Assembly: GCA_000231825.2 (NCBI GenBank)
Contig: JH720375.1
Span: 190,422 to 254,421 of the forward strand
Source: Tetrahymena elliotti 4EA
Taxonomy: Eukaryota; Ciliophora; Oligohymenophorea; Hymenostomatida; Tetrahymenidae
Direction: 5' to 3'
DNA length: 64,000 bases
Shown here: positions 1 to 10,593 of the stretch, one piece after another
Layout: every line of letters begins with the position of its first letter
Numbering within the stretch: position 1 is the first letter of the stretch
The notes under the pieces: model-generated
Databases searched by the model: none
Told to the model about the DNA's origin: nothing
What the model saw: the letters and a program-made list of their open reading frames with translations, nothing else
Translations under genes and position numbers: made by a program

Positions 1-90
1 TGATTCTTTGTTGGAATGACTTATCAAAAATGATTCTTTGTTGGAATGACTTATCAAAAATGATTCTTTGTTGGAATGACTTATCAAAAA
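1..90. repeat. 30-bp tandem repeat, three perfect units
   Basis: Three identical 30-bp units begin at positions 1, 31 and 61 (each starts TGATTCTTTGTTGGAATGAC), then the sequence diverges. The array touches the left edge, so more copies may lie outside. It falls inside what looks like an intron of the minus-strand potassium channel gene, which has a GT donor at 227-226. Because 30 is a multiple of three, the repeat is also open on the minus strand in the upstream exon's frame (unit IIFDKSFQQR), so a coding reading cannot be excluded. Confidence 0.9.
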
Positions 91-2459
91 TGATTTTGTT
101 TTTGACAAAATTGACTTGAAAAAAGTTGTAAAAAAAACAAAAAATTAAGTCTAATCTTAATTAATTTAAAATAATTTAAGAAAATATTTTGAACCAAATA
201 ATATTATAAATTAGATATTTGTTTTACTTGTAGTTTGCTTGTTTTTAAGATAGTTCTTAGAAAATAGAACCAATAGTGTTGACTGCATAACCAAATATAC
301 CACAAGATACAACTGAAAATAATGTAACATATATTTTTTCATTGCTAGAGATAGGAACAATATCACCAAAACCAACAGTAACCATTGTGACAAAAGAGAA
401 ATAAATAGAATCAAGGTAAACTACTGTCCAATATTCATCATTTACACCAAATTTTTTAATCCAAGAAGAATGTTGAGGATTATTGTCATAATCTGCTTTA
501 CTAATTAAATAAAAAATACAAGCACTGTAATGAGCTACATAAAAAATCAAAGTATATAATTTTGTCAATTCATATACAGTGTAGTATTTTTGTTAAAGTT
601 AAAAGTGTTCTTCTATGTTATTGAGTAGTTATAAAACTTGAATTATTCTCAAGATATAAATAAGCTTTAGAGACTAAATTTCATCATTCTACATGCAAAC
701 TATCACTGCAATAATAGTAATTATATCAATCCATAGATAGAATTTTAGATATTTTTTAAAAATCAATAATCTAGATTTCACAATTTCTCCTTCATTATAA
801 AAACCAGTATTCAGATTTAATATAATTTATGTGATTAATACTGCTATTGCTAAAGGCTCTGTAATAAATAAAAATGTACTATTTTCTTAAGCTTAATCAA
901 AGACACACAATAAAGGAATCACAACAAGCTAAATAAGTAAAAATAATAGAAATAATATATTCCAAAGGATTAAAAAAGCACTGTTAGGTAGCATAATAGG
1001 TATTGATTCAACAAAGTTAAATTCATCTCTGGCCATTTCTCTTTTAAAATTATGAGTGTGTACTGCACTCGAGTTATGAAATGTGGTCATTTTTTTAAAT
1101 TATTTTTTAAATTTCTTTTCATTATCAGATGTTATGCTACCAAATTAAAACGCAGGGTCTCCAATAATATTAAAATGTCTATATTCTAACTTTTAAAATA
1201 CTTTAGATGGGAGTGAAGAAACCATAGTTTAAATAAATTTTTTAATCAAATTAGCTTTTTTGAAGAATTTGAATGAGAACTTATTAACTGTTGATTGTTA
1301 AATAACTGACATTCTTTTTTTTTTCTTTTTCTGAAGTTCTTCATATGCTTATTCCTCTCCACTATTTACATCTTTATCATTAAGTAGAGGTTAATTCATA
1401 CCTTTTAAATTATTGTTCAAATTATTTGCATAAGACGATGGAATATCCTAGGCAATTATATTATTTGTAATGCCCTCATTTTTTTAATTATATAAAATGT
1501 TTTTTTCTTTATCAGTTTAAATATTAAGACTGTTTAATTCCAACTTTTAAGAAAAATTATTATTTTATCCATTATTGCTACCTTAGCTTGAATCATTCAA
1601 TCTATTACTAACAACTTAGCTCTCATTTTAGTTAGAAGAGTAAGTAACTGCATAGCTACTGTGCTTCTAGCTCATTTTAGAAACTATCTAACTCATAAAA
1701 TTACCATAACTAGAACTGCTATTATCAGGCTACTAATTCTATGTTTATAAATTAATTTCTTTTTAGCTTAAGCTAGTAGGAATTTGTGTTGAATGCTTTT
1801 TTTTTTTGTGAATTTTAAGAGGTGAGTTTTTTGTTGGTGAGATATTCTCTAAAAGAGTGTGAGAAGTAATTCCTTCATTTTTAGAAGCAATACTATTATT
1901 ATTAATTTCATTACTACTTTTAATATCAATCAATAATTTCTGCTAGTTGCGTCTGCCTGAAAGCTCATTTTCATCTATTAAATACCATTTTAAAAAATAA
2001 GAATAAAAAAACTTGTTGCTGAAATATCATGGTATGCATATTAAGAATATAAATTTAAAAGAGTTTTTTACTTTTTCTTTTTTGATTTCCCTGTTTTGAA
2101 TCAAATATTTGATGTAAATTTTATTCAAATTAATCCCTAACAATACCATTTCCATCTACATCAGACGCTAAATCAAAAACTGTTTAAGAATAGACCTTAA
2201 CATTTCTATCAAAAAGAGACATGTCTTATTCCAAGAAAATATTTTATCTTTTTTACTCTCCATCTCTAACTAGATCAGGATAATTTAAACTAGATTCAAC
2301 TTTTCTGTTGGTAAATGTGTTGCTGAGTTAATAATTTTAATCATAATTTTGTTGCAAAAAATTAGATTTTTAAAATGAAATCTGTGACTAATCTAAATAT
2401 TTTGAATTATCTTGGATTGATTGATCTTAATGTTATTAACTTAATGAAGATTTGCTCAT
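1..2459 (-). CDS. Cyclic-nucleotide-gated/EAG-type potassium channel, 5' part (partial at left edge)
   Basis: Read with TAA/TAG as Gln. Exon 1 is 2459-2072 and exon 2 is 1974-228; the 97-bp intron is GTAAAAA...AATAG and keeps frame. The ATG at 2459 is the first after an in-frame TGA. A long Ser/Asn/Gln-rich N-terminus carries an EF-hand-like stretch (DVDGNGIVRDQF, lacking the usual Glu at loop position 12). The core follows: S1 (AFLILWNILFLLFLL), S2, S3, S4-S5 (ILRIIQVLQLLNNIEEHF), S5, and a pore with filter TMVTVGFGDIVP, then S6 ending GYAVNTIGSIFQ. GFG is the potassium-selectivity signature. The C-linker breaks after QELSQKQANYK at a GT donor, so any cyclic-nucleotide-binding domain lies off the left edge. 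The Arg/Lys ladder of S4 looks sparse, so gating may be weakly voltage-dependent. The family is greatly expanded in ciliates; which paralogue this is cannot be told. Confidence 0.85.
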
Positions 2460-3361
2460 ATCAATCCCTTCTAATATGGTTGTCTAATTTATTTTAAATC
2501 AACCTGCTCTAACTTTGCTTTAAATAGAAGATTTATAATTAATATATAGCAGCAAACAGTATTGATTTAATATTTTTTATCAGCCTCAAAGAAAAAAATA
2601 AATCAAACTAATTAATTAATTAATTGGATTTCAACCTTTTATATAAAGTAAAGTAATCATAGTAACAATTGCCATAATTTGTGCATAAATAGTCCATTCT
2701 CAAAATTTGATTTATTTATAGAAACTGAATTTACATTTTTAACAAAAAAATCCAACTTTAAATTTTAAAATAATATTTAATTTTAATTTATTTCCTCTTT
2801 AAAGCTGCATTTTTATTAAATTCAAATATTCATTTTTTGATTATTAATTAAAAATTCTTAAAATAAATTTCTATCTTTTTTCTTAAAATTGATTAAATAC
2901 GTTAATTAAATTGAAAAGATAAAATCATTACTTATTTATTTCTTTATTCTTTAAAATTAGATAAGCAATTAAATACTTTTTGTTATTGAGAAATTTGATT
3001 TAGGTATGTAAATAATGCGTTGAACCAGTTTCTACTTCTTTTCATAGAATTGCCTATTTATAGTAGAATTTGAAAACCATAAAAGGAAATTAATTCCAAT
3101 AAATTCTAAATCTTTATAAAAATCAAAAGAAAATAAAATTATCTTTTTAAATTATTTCAATTTAGAAATTTAATTTATGGCAAACATTATATTTTAATAA
3201 TTTATTAAAAACCTAGTTCTAAAATATTAGAGAGGAAGATATTGGTTATATTTAGAATTCTTTTACTTAAATCAATTAAACAAATTTATGATTTTGATTA
3301 ATCAAATCATCAAATCAAGTTATTAAGATTTAATTGCTTAAACACAAATCGGAATAAAACA
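2460..3361. other. Intergenic, divergent promoters
   Basis: AT-rich spacer between the divergently transcribed potassium channel and the small secreted-protein gene, so both promoters should lie here. I see no ORF, RNA gene or repeat beyond homopolymer runs. Confidence 0.6.
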
Positions 3362-3965
3362 ATGAAGTAAACTACTTTTATCTTTTTTATAGTTATGCTT
3401 TTACTAGCATGTACCCAAGGAAAAAGGAATCATGTTAAATCTTCTGATAAATGTAATTAAAAATTATAACTTGCTCCTAAATTTATTTATTTATTTAGAA
3501 AAGTATTTGAAGGAAAGTGTGAATAAGGATGAAATAGCTAGATCAATATTTGCAGGAATAGCTAAATCTTTCAATGTTATTCTAAATGAAAACATTTATG
3601 AATTAGTAACTTATGAAAATTTGTAAATCGATAATCTAGAGATAGCTTTAAATAATTTTGGAGCTGTTCAAATTGACTAAAGCTATTTGGAAGGAACATT
3701 AAGTAGTCTCAGAGATGTTTTTATCACATTTAGAAGCTCAATTCCCTAAACATAATAAACTGATAAAATAATAGATTCATTTTTATAAGTCTTTTCCAAT
3801 GTAGAGACATTTAATGAAATTAAAATTAAACTCTATGAAGAGTAAGGTATAGATTGTCAACTGTATCTTTGGGGAGCTCTTGACTACATCATATTTGATA
3901 AATATCAAATTGTTGGAGAGACTTTAGGAAGAGTTGTTTATTTAATGAGTTAATATTTGTAATGA
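3362..3965 (+). CDS. Small secreted protein of unknown function
   Basis: Two exons, 3362-3452 and 3499-3965, with a 46-bp intron (GTAATTAAAA...TTATTTAG); TGA stop at 3963-3965; 185 residues. The start is the only ATG giving a signal peptide, MKQTTFIFFIVMLLLACTQG, a textbook hydrophobic core with likely cleavage near CTQG. The mature part is about 165 residues, probably helical, with no transmembrane segment and only one cysteine (in GIDCQLYLWGAL). I recognise no family. The regular splice, in-frame junction and signal peptide argue that the gene is real. It is isolated, with no functional clue from neighbours. Confidence 0.65.
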
Positions 3966-5153
3966 AAAACAAAATATCTAAATTAACTAACTTTTATATA
4001 AAATGATAAAATTATTAACAAATCTGCTTAATCCATATATTTTTTCTTTTAATTGTGTGTTAAAAAAAATTATTCATAAAAATATTAGAAAAACATTCTC
4101 ATAAAATAAGTAATATAGATATTGTCATTTTTTGTATGTTTGAAATCAACTTAAGCAATTTATAGTCAAATAGTATTTAATTTAGAATAGAATGAGTAAA
4201 GAAATTTACATGAACTAATTAAATTTATCATTTAATATTTATCTTCTAAGTATTCTAACAATTAGTAATTAATAACAATTTAAGAATTTTTTTTTAAATG
4301 GTTTAATATTCATTTTTTTGCATTTACTAATTTTCTAAAAAGCGAAATATTATCTACATGTAACTAAATATTATTTTCAATTATTCAGATTAAAAAAATA
4401 TAAATTAAAAATTATTTAGTTTTAAATAAATCTTATAAACACAATGCATTCATTCTACATTTTTTCTTAAATCAATTTCCTTTCTTAAATAATACTTATG
4501 ATAATCAAAACCTATTTAAATATTTGTTGTAATAAAGTTTGTAATTTTGTAATAGAATGAGCATATTAATAAATGTGGAAAAATTAAATTTATCATTTCA
4601 TATTTCTGTATTTAATATTCTAAAAAAAATAGAAATAGAGAAAAATTGAAGAAAAAAGGATCTATTGTTTGTTATTATATTTTATGAAGATTGGATTATT
4701 TGATTTAGATTATTCAATTTTTTATACTTATGTTTGCTTAGAAATTATTTACATGTAACCTTTTTTTAAATTATAAAGATAAAAAATGCTTAATTTGAAA
4801 TAGATTGCATTCAACTTTTTCTTTAAAATTAGTTTCACTCGCCAAATAATAATTTTGATACTTGAAACTTATAAAAATTATTTTGTTTAACTTAATTGAA
4901 AAAAATTAAAGTATTTTGATCTTAAATATATTTGAAATAAAAATTTTTCCTTATTAATCTTAAAGTAGTTTTAATTGTTTAAGTAAGTAATTATGGAGTA
5001 TTGATAAAAATACTTTGAAGTTTTTTGATAAATTATTGGAATATTTAACAAATTTTAAGATTAGATTTAAACATAGAAAATATAGTTTGAAATTAGATAA
5101 TAAATAAATATAAATCATTTTCAATTCTTTATTAATAACATAATATTATTGAT
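3966..5153. other. Intergenic
   Basis: AT-rich spacer between the 3' ends of the secreted-protein gene and the Q-rich gene. No ORF with protein-like composition was seen on either strand. Confidence 0.55.
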
Positions 5154-6497
5154 TCAGTATTACTCAATTAAAGACTATGTATTGTTAGGTTTTTACTCAG
5201 ACTCAAAAATATTGGTATTGAACTCTGTGATATTTATTGATTCAGTATTATTTTAAATATGATCATTAGAAAAGGATCTAACGCGTTTTGTTTCAATAGA
5301 TTTTAACTAAAATTGTTTGTGATTCATTAAAGAAAGTCTACAGTTTTTTCTATGAGATAATGTTGTTTTACGTCTATTACGAAGTGTTAATATGTCCTCT
5401 ATATTTCTTTCTTATTTTAATTACTCTACTATATTTTAATTTCCCTCTTTTAACTAAGAGTAATCAAAAGAGTTTCTTCTACTATTTTCTCTAGTGAAAA
5501 TATCCTCTTTTTCATCTTCTTCTATTGCATCTTCATAGATGTCCTCTATGTTAGTCTAACTAGATATAAATTTCTTATTACTACTAGGAAGAGGTTAAAC
5601 AATATCTATATCACTAAGAGAAGTGTCAGATTCATTATTAATTGGTAAAGACAAAGCTCTGCTAAATTGTTGATTACGTCTTTATTCTAATCTCTTCTTG
5701 ATATCATCAACTTATGTTTCTACTTATTTGGTTACAAATTCTTGAACGCGCTGTTAGTCTAATTAATGCATTTTTAAAATAGATTTAGATTTATCCTCAT
5801 TTTCTTGCATTCCATATATGATGTTTAGTTTTATGTTTTCTTCAACAGTTTTCTTTTTTATCATGTTTATTTATTTTGCTTTTTTCTCTTATGCTGCTAT
5901 TTATTTTTCCTATTAGATTTTTTCTACACTCTCTACTTCTTAACTGAATGTATTATGAGTAGATTCAGACTCTCTTACTTGTGAGTTGTGAGATTTTTTT
6001 TATTGCTGAGGAATTTATTATTATTACTATTATTACTACTTTTGATCATCACCTTATGTTTCTTAAACTGATGGTTGATTTTATATTTACTGTTTTGGTT
6101 AGCTTGAAAAAATATTATCAGTTTAAAGACTTTATCTTCTTTTCATTTCTTTTTACTCTTTAACTGAATTATTCATAGATTCTAAAACACTTGGCTTCAT
6201 CATTAAATTATTCATTTTTTTGTGAAAATACAAGTATTTTGTATCTCCTATCGACTCATAATAGCCTACTCCAAGAGCATAGAGCTCGATTAAACGATGG
6301 ACAGATTTCAATTCTAAGCTATCGCTTATTTCAATGTCCATTTCAAGTTTCAATACTTCTTCTGCAAATCCTTTAGGAAGAGTTTTTCCATTAGATTCAG
6401 GAGTTGTGCCATGACTTTCAATATCTGAAGTTATAAGTCCCTGGATTGGAATAGTATTCATTTAAATGGATTTCTTTTTAGCAGTACGAGCAGCCAT
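5154..6497 (-). CDS. Hypothetical acidic Q/E/K-rich protein with a conserved-looking N-terminal domain
   Basis: Single open frame of 448 codons from ATG at 6497 to TGA at 5156-5154. It begins MAARTAKKKSIQMNTIPIQG. Residues about 35-115 form the most ordered part (GFAEEVLKLEMDIEISDS, RLIELYALGVGYYESIGDT), predicted helical. Then comes a polyglutamine run written only with TAA/TAG codons near 6010-6035, and a long Lys/Glu/Gln-rich, probably coiled-coil tail rich in Ser-Arg phosphosite-like motifs (RRNQQFSRALS, RRNSFD). There is no signal peptide or membrane segment, so it is likely cytosolic, nuclear or cytoskeletal. I do not recognise the family. The standard code shows only a 102-residue fragment. 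Confidence 0.7.
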
Positions 6498-7799
6498 TTA
6501 TCCCTAACAACCTATTAAAACCTAAATTTATCTGTTTTTAATCTTTATCTATGGTTACCTTCTTTTGATTAACTAAAAACTTTCAACTTTTTAGAAATAA
6601 TTTATTGGAATTCTTTATTTATAAATTCTTTAGTAGCGCTAGCTATTAATATTCTTATCAATAATTAATTGACAAATTTATTTACAAATTATCAAAAGCT
6701 AAGTTCAAAAATTTAATTTTGATATTTATTATAAATATGTTTTTTTTTTCATTTACATTATTTAATAATTATTATAATAGTTGAAAAAAATTCACACCTT
6801 CTAAAGGTTATTAATTACATTGCTAAATGCAAAAAATTTATGATATCTGTAAATAAATTATTCAATTTTAATCACATATGCATTTCCTTTTACATTATTT
6901 TTTCATCAATATTAATCAATTTCACCATTAATTTATAACCTTTAATTCACCAAATTTAATATTTCTACTAAAAAAAAGAATAATCTCAAAAATTTATGCT
7001 AATTTTTTTTATTTGCTTTCATCAAATTTTTTTGTAATTATTTTCTTTTCTAGAAATTTATTTTTAGTTCACAGTAATGATGAAGGTAGGATAATTTCAT
7101 CTTAAAATTTACTATAAACCTTAAGTCGTTCTAATTATTTAATATTTTACTGGAGCTAATTCAGCTTGGAATATTTCTGCTAATTCTTTGATTCAAGCAG
7201 AAATAGATGCTTTATAATGAAAATAATTCATATTTAGTAAATTATTAGATATCTTATTTGATTATTTTTTAAGTATTTTCAATCAAAGATTATTTCAATT
7301 AAATCAATTTTCAACATAAAAAAACTAAAAAGTTTCAATTATGTTTTAATGAAGAAAAAACAAAAAAGTAAAAAAAACTAAAAAGTTTTTAGTAATTTCA
7401 TTGCCTTAATCTGTATTAAATTTTCACTTTACAAAATTGATATTGTAAAATATTAATATTTTATAATTTTTTTAATACTTTATTTTATTATTTCGAAAGT
7501 ACTTTAGAAAAAATATCTTTTGATATTTGTTAATTATTTCAATTATTTAACAATATTAAAAAAATGAATAAAAATATTATTAATTTAGAGGTGATTTGAT
7601 TTAACTAATAAAAAACAATCAATTAATTTATTAGTTATTAAGATGTAAATTTTATTAAATTTAGCAAATCATGAAAAAAATAAGAAGGTATGTTATTTCA
7701 AAACTTAAATTGAATAAAAAAATTAATTGAATTTTTTGAAATCACATAAATTTATTAAGAAATTCTTAAAATAAATTTATTGCTTGAATTCAAGATTTT
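6498..7799. other. Intergenic, one tiny ORF
   Basis: AT-rich spacer holding the promoter of the Q-rich gene and the 3' flank of the LRR gene. The only item seen is the 47-residue ORF listed at 7077. Confidence 0.5.
7077..7220 (+). CDS. Possible 47-residue small ORF
   Basis: Open in the ciliate code from ATG 7077 (MMKVGQFHLKIYYKP...) to TGA 7218-7220, ending ANSLIQAEIDALQ. The second half has protein-like composition and codons, the first half less so; a GT directly after MMK could mark an intron. No family is recognised. It may be a chance ORF or the relic of a longer gene. Confidence 0.2.
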
Positions 7800-9239
7800 T
7801 CATAAAGCATTGTCAAATAAACTTTCTACTAAATGACAGGGTAAATCCTTTCTAAATTAAGTGTAATAAAGAGATTTTTAATAAGCTTGTAGGAAATAGA
7901 TTATATTTTTTCTAATTTTAGGAAGTGTAATTAATGTAGATAGATATTTTATGGTTTCGTATTTCTCTGAATGAGATGATATTATAAGCTGTGTCAGTAA
8001 TTTCAGATCAAAAATTGAATTTCTTAAAATCTTCATTCCACTCCAAGAAACATATTCATGAACATATATTTCAAGCTGTTATAAGTGAGTTATTTTACTT
8101 ATTTGGTTCATAAATAGTTTTAGTAAATCTGGATTGGCTCTGTTTTAGTCAATTTCACTATGAGAATTATATCCAGCAGCACTTACTTAGTGCTTAATGT
8201 TTCTTTAGTCTTAAAACCCAGTACCAAGATTAAAGAAAGATAAACTTAATGATTTACACTACTTAAGATTGCTTAAAAATTCTGATAAAGCATTAACTGC
8301 TTAATCTTACTATTACTGATTGAAGTAACTCCATCTTTAAAAATTCAATTCACACACACTTAGCTAGTGAGCACAACTTGCTGAAAGAGAGTTACAAATC
8401 ATAGCTAGGTGCTTGAATTCTATATCCTCCCACCACCTTAGATTTAATGATAAGTGCTTCAAGTATTTTTTGTTTGAAAGAGCCAGACAAAATTTTTTAG
8501 TTGAATTGCTAGGGTCTTTAATGTTCTATCTGAAAAATGAGAACCAGCAGCCCAATTTCAATTTTAATTTTCTTAAAAGAGTCAATTTTTCCAATCCTTC
8601 ACAGAATCCTATAAATCCATCTTCATTTATCTATTTTTTTCTTTCTGAGCTTGGATCATCTAAATCTAACTCAAGCAAAGTTAAACTCTACATATTTTAA
8701 AGTATACTGCCTAAGCTTCTGACTGCCTTGTTAGTAATAGAGGGGTTCAGAGAACGATTTGAGCTGATAATTGAAAGTTCCTAAAGGTTCTATTTACCCA
8801 TTTCAATAAGAACACCTTCGATATTTGGAATGACCATAAAAAGTAAACCCCAATGCTCTATATTAATGTATAAAGATTTCAGCTTATTAAACCTGTGAGA
8901 TATCCCTTAAAGTAAATAATTTAGCTCATCACCACCTAAACCAGCTTCATCATTTTAATTATTTTAAAATACTAAAGCTATCCTTTGTTTATCTCTACTG
9001 TATTGCTTTATTGCCTTTTAAAAGTGCCTCAAAATATCATCTGATATTTCTATCCACTTAGGGAGAACTAATGATAGTTAAGGTACTTTGACTTCATTTA
9101 TTTTATTTAAAGCATCATTTTAGTTAACCAAATGATGGGAATGAGAGCTCTCATCTTTGATATTTTTACTGTTCTCTTCTTGAAATTAAGTTAAGCTGTA
9201 TTCATTTTCTAAGATTTCTAAGTTTTTAATTATATTCAT
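7800..9239 (-). CDS. Leucine-rich-repeat (RNI-like) protein
   Basis: Intronless frame of 480 codons, ATG 9239 to TGA 7802-7800. After a polar N-terminus of about 60 residues (MNIIKNLEILENEYSLTQF) it carries irregular leucine-rich repeats typical of ciliates: NKLKSLYINIEHWG, LTLLELDLDDPSS, LLRKLKLKLGCW, LKHLSLNLRWWEDI, CKSLSLSFFNLG, THLQQLEIYVHEYVSW. Repeats are about 30-50 residues apart, as in ribonuclease-inhibitor-type folds. There is no kinase, F-box or signal sequence, so the protein is likely a cytosolic binding scaffold; its partner is unknown. It ends with a helical stretch (KIRKNIIYFLQAYQKSLYY). Five small-RNA-like elements lie just upstream of its start, on the other strand. Confidence 0.75.
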
Positions 9240-9537
9240 CCTTAGTTGTATTTCTATATAAATGATTCCGAATTATAACCAATTTTTGATGCTTTATTAT
9301 TTAAATTTTTGTTGGTAAATAACAAATTTAGTATTATATTAACTAACAAAAAATATTATTGCGCAAAATTGATGATATGATATATTATAAAAAATGATAT
9401 GTAAACATTAATAGTAATACAATTCTTTTAAAGATCAGATGAATTTATATTTTAAACAAATTTCATTTTTTTTTTATGAATAAAATCCATTATATTTATA
9501 ATTAATTGTTTCAAGCTATATATATCATTACAAAAAA

Positions 9538-9548
9538 CCCATAAAAAA
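9538..9548 (+). promoter_or_regulatory. Conserved upstream box of element 1
   Basis: CCCATAAAAAA begins 61 bp before the conserved AATGT of element 1. The same spacing recurs in all five copies, like a proximal sequence element of ciliate small-RNA genes; the promoter role is inferred. Confidence 0.5.
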
Positions 9549-9598
9549 GCTCAAATAAGATATTTTCTTCATTTAACCATAAAATAGAAAATATAATT

Positions 9599-9669
9599 AA
9601 TGTCAAGTCAATGAGTTACTTCATCTTAACTTTTGGTCAAAATTCTTTACTCATGGCGCTGAACTTTTT
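9599..9669 (+). ncRNA. Putative small structured RNA, copy 1
   Basis: First of five tandem elements sharing AATGTCAAGTCAATGAGTTA at the 5' side and TTTACTCATGGCGCTG at the 3' side, followed by a T-run (TTTTT). ATGAGT and ACTCAT can pair as a six-bp stem around a variable loop. This copy is the most divergent at its 3' end (GAACTTTTT instead of GTACATTTT), which breaks the outer AATGT/ACATT pairing seen in other copies. No open frame is shared between copies, so a non-coding RNA is more likely than a peptide. I do not recognise the RNA family. Confidence 0.5.
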
Positions 9670-9818
9670 AGACTTTTTATGAGAAAGAATTAAAAAAATA
9701 TCAGTAAATTTCACAAAATTTTATGCTTTGTGTTTTAAGTATAAATAAATCAAATTTGTTTAATAAGATTCATTAATGTAATCAAAGAACCTCAAATAAA
9801 TAAATTATATTAAATAAA

Positions 9819-9829
9819 CCCATAAAAAA
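9819..9829 (+). promoter_or_regulatory. Conserved upstream box of element 2
   Basis: CCCATAAAAAA, identical to the box of copy 1 and again 61 bp before AATGT. Confidence 0.5.
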
Positions 9830-9879
9830 TTACTTTTTAAATATTTTATTAATTTTAAAATAGTATTCAAAATTTGATT

Positions 9880-9953
9880 AATGTCAAGTCAATGAGTTAC
9901 TTCTAAACATAAAATATGGTTATTTCTCTTTACTCATGGTGCTATACATTTTT
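9880..9953 (+). ncRNA. Putative small structured RNA, copy 2
   Basis: Same conserved ends as copy 1 with a different loop (AAACATAAAATATGGTT, which can itself form a small hairpin). The 3' part reads ACTCATGGTGCTATACATTTTT, with two substitutions relative to copies 3 and 5, and is followed by a long T-rich stretch. Both AATGT/ACATT and ATGAGT/ACTCAT pairings are intact. Confidence 0.5.
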
Positions 9954-10071
9954 AAAGTTTTTTTAATTTAAAACTAAAATATATTTAGAAACATTTTTAA
10001 TTGGTGATTTACAAGTTAAAATTTACAAAAGAAATTAGGTATAAAATCTTAATTAAATTTTTTGACTTAGA

Positions 10072-10082
10072 ACCATAAAATA
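10072..10082 (+). promoter_or_regulatory. Conserved upstream box of element 3 (one substitution in the CCC)
   Basis: ACCATAAAATA stands where CCCATAAAAAA is in copies 1 and 2, again 61 bp before AATGT. Confidence 0.4.
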
Positions 10083-10132
10083 ATAGTTTCAAGATATTTT
10101 CTTAATTTAAAGGTAGGATTCAATACTTAATT

Positions 10133-10202
10133 AATGTCAAGTCAATGAGTTACTTCACAGAAATCTTTGTTCATTTAATTTACTCATGGCGCTGTACATT
10201 TT
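10133..10202 (+). ncRNA. Putative small structured RNA, copy 3
   Basis: Carries the consensus ends in full: AATGTCAAGTCAATGAGT ... ACTCATGGCGCTGTACATTTT. The central loop contains ACAGAAATCTTTGT, able to close a short hairpin. Both stems can form. It is followed by a T-run. Confidence 0.5.
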
Positions 10203-10308
10203 AAAATTTTTTTCTAGAATCTAAAATAGATTTAAAAAAATTATTTTATTTTTATGTAAATTCAATCTATCCGAAAATACTCATTAATAAATACAATTAT
10301 TAAAAAAA

Positions 10309-10319
10309 GCTATAAAAAA
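10309..10319 (+). promoter_or_regulatory. Conserved upstream box of element 4 (degenerate)
   Basis: GCTATAAAAAA replaces CCCATAAAAAA, keeping the 61-bp spacing to AATGT. The A-run is retained and the C-run is mostly lost. Confidence 0.35.
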
Positions 10320-10369
10320 TTCTTTTCAAGGTATTTTCTTAATTTAAAGGTAGTATTCAACACATAATT

Positions 10370-10439
10370 AATGTCAAGTCAATGAGTTACTTCACAGAAA
10401 TCTTTGTTCATTTAATTTACTCATGGCGTTGTACATTTT
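10370..10439 (+). ncRNA. Putative small structured RNA, copy 4
   Basis: Nearly identical to copy 3, including loop and about 50 bp of 5' flank, so the two are a recent duplication. One difference in the body (GGCGTTGTACATTTT) lies in the single-stranded part of the proposed fold. Confidence 0.5.
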
Positions 10440-10532
10440 AAAAATTTTTTAAAAAGAATTTTTAAAAATAGTGATAGATTTAACAAAATAATTTGTTTTA
10501 AAAAAACCCTTTTCAAAATTAGTTTGAAAAAA

Positions 10533-10543
10533 CCCCTAGAAAA
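10533..10543 (+). promoter_or_regulatory. Conserved upstream box of element 5 (divergent)
   Basis: CCCCTAGAAAA at the 61-bp position; the C-run and A-run are kept around a changed centre. Confidence 0.35.
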
Positions 10544-10593
10544 TTACTTTCAAAATATTTTGTAAACTTAAAGAAAATACTCACTATTCAATT

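Noticed and set aside
8413..8700. 95-residue plus-strand ORF
   Set aside because: Shadow of the LRR gene on the minus strand; relies on standard-code reading and has no motif.
9599..9669. Hammerhead or C/D snoRNA reading of the small-RNA elements
   Set aside because: GTCAAGTCAATGAG superficially resembles the hammerhead core, but the GAAA segment is missing; no RTGATGA/CTGA box pair is conserved. An H/ACA-like reading (ACA then TTT) remains open but the ACA sits in a possible stem and is lost in copy 1.
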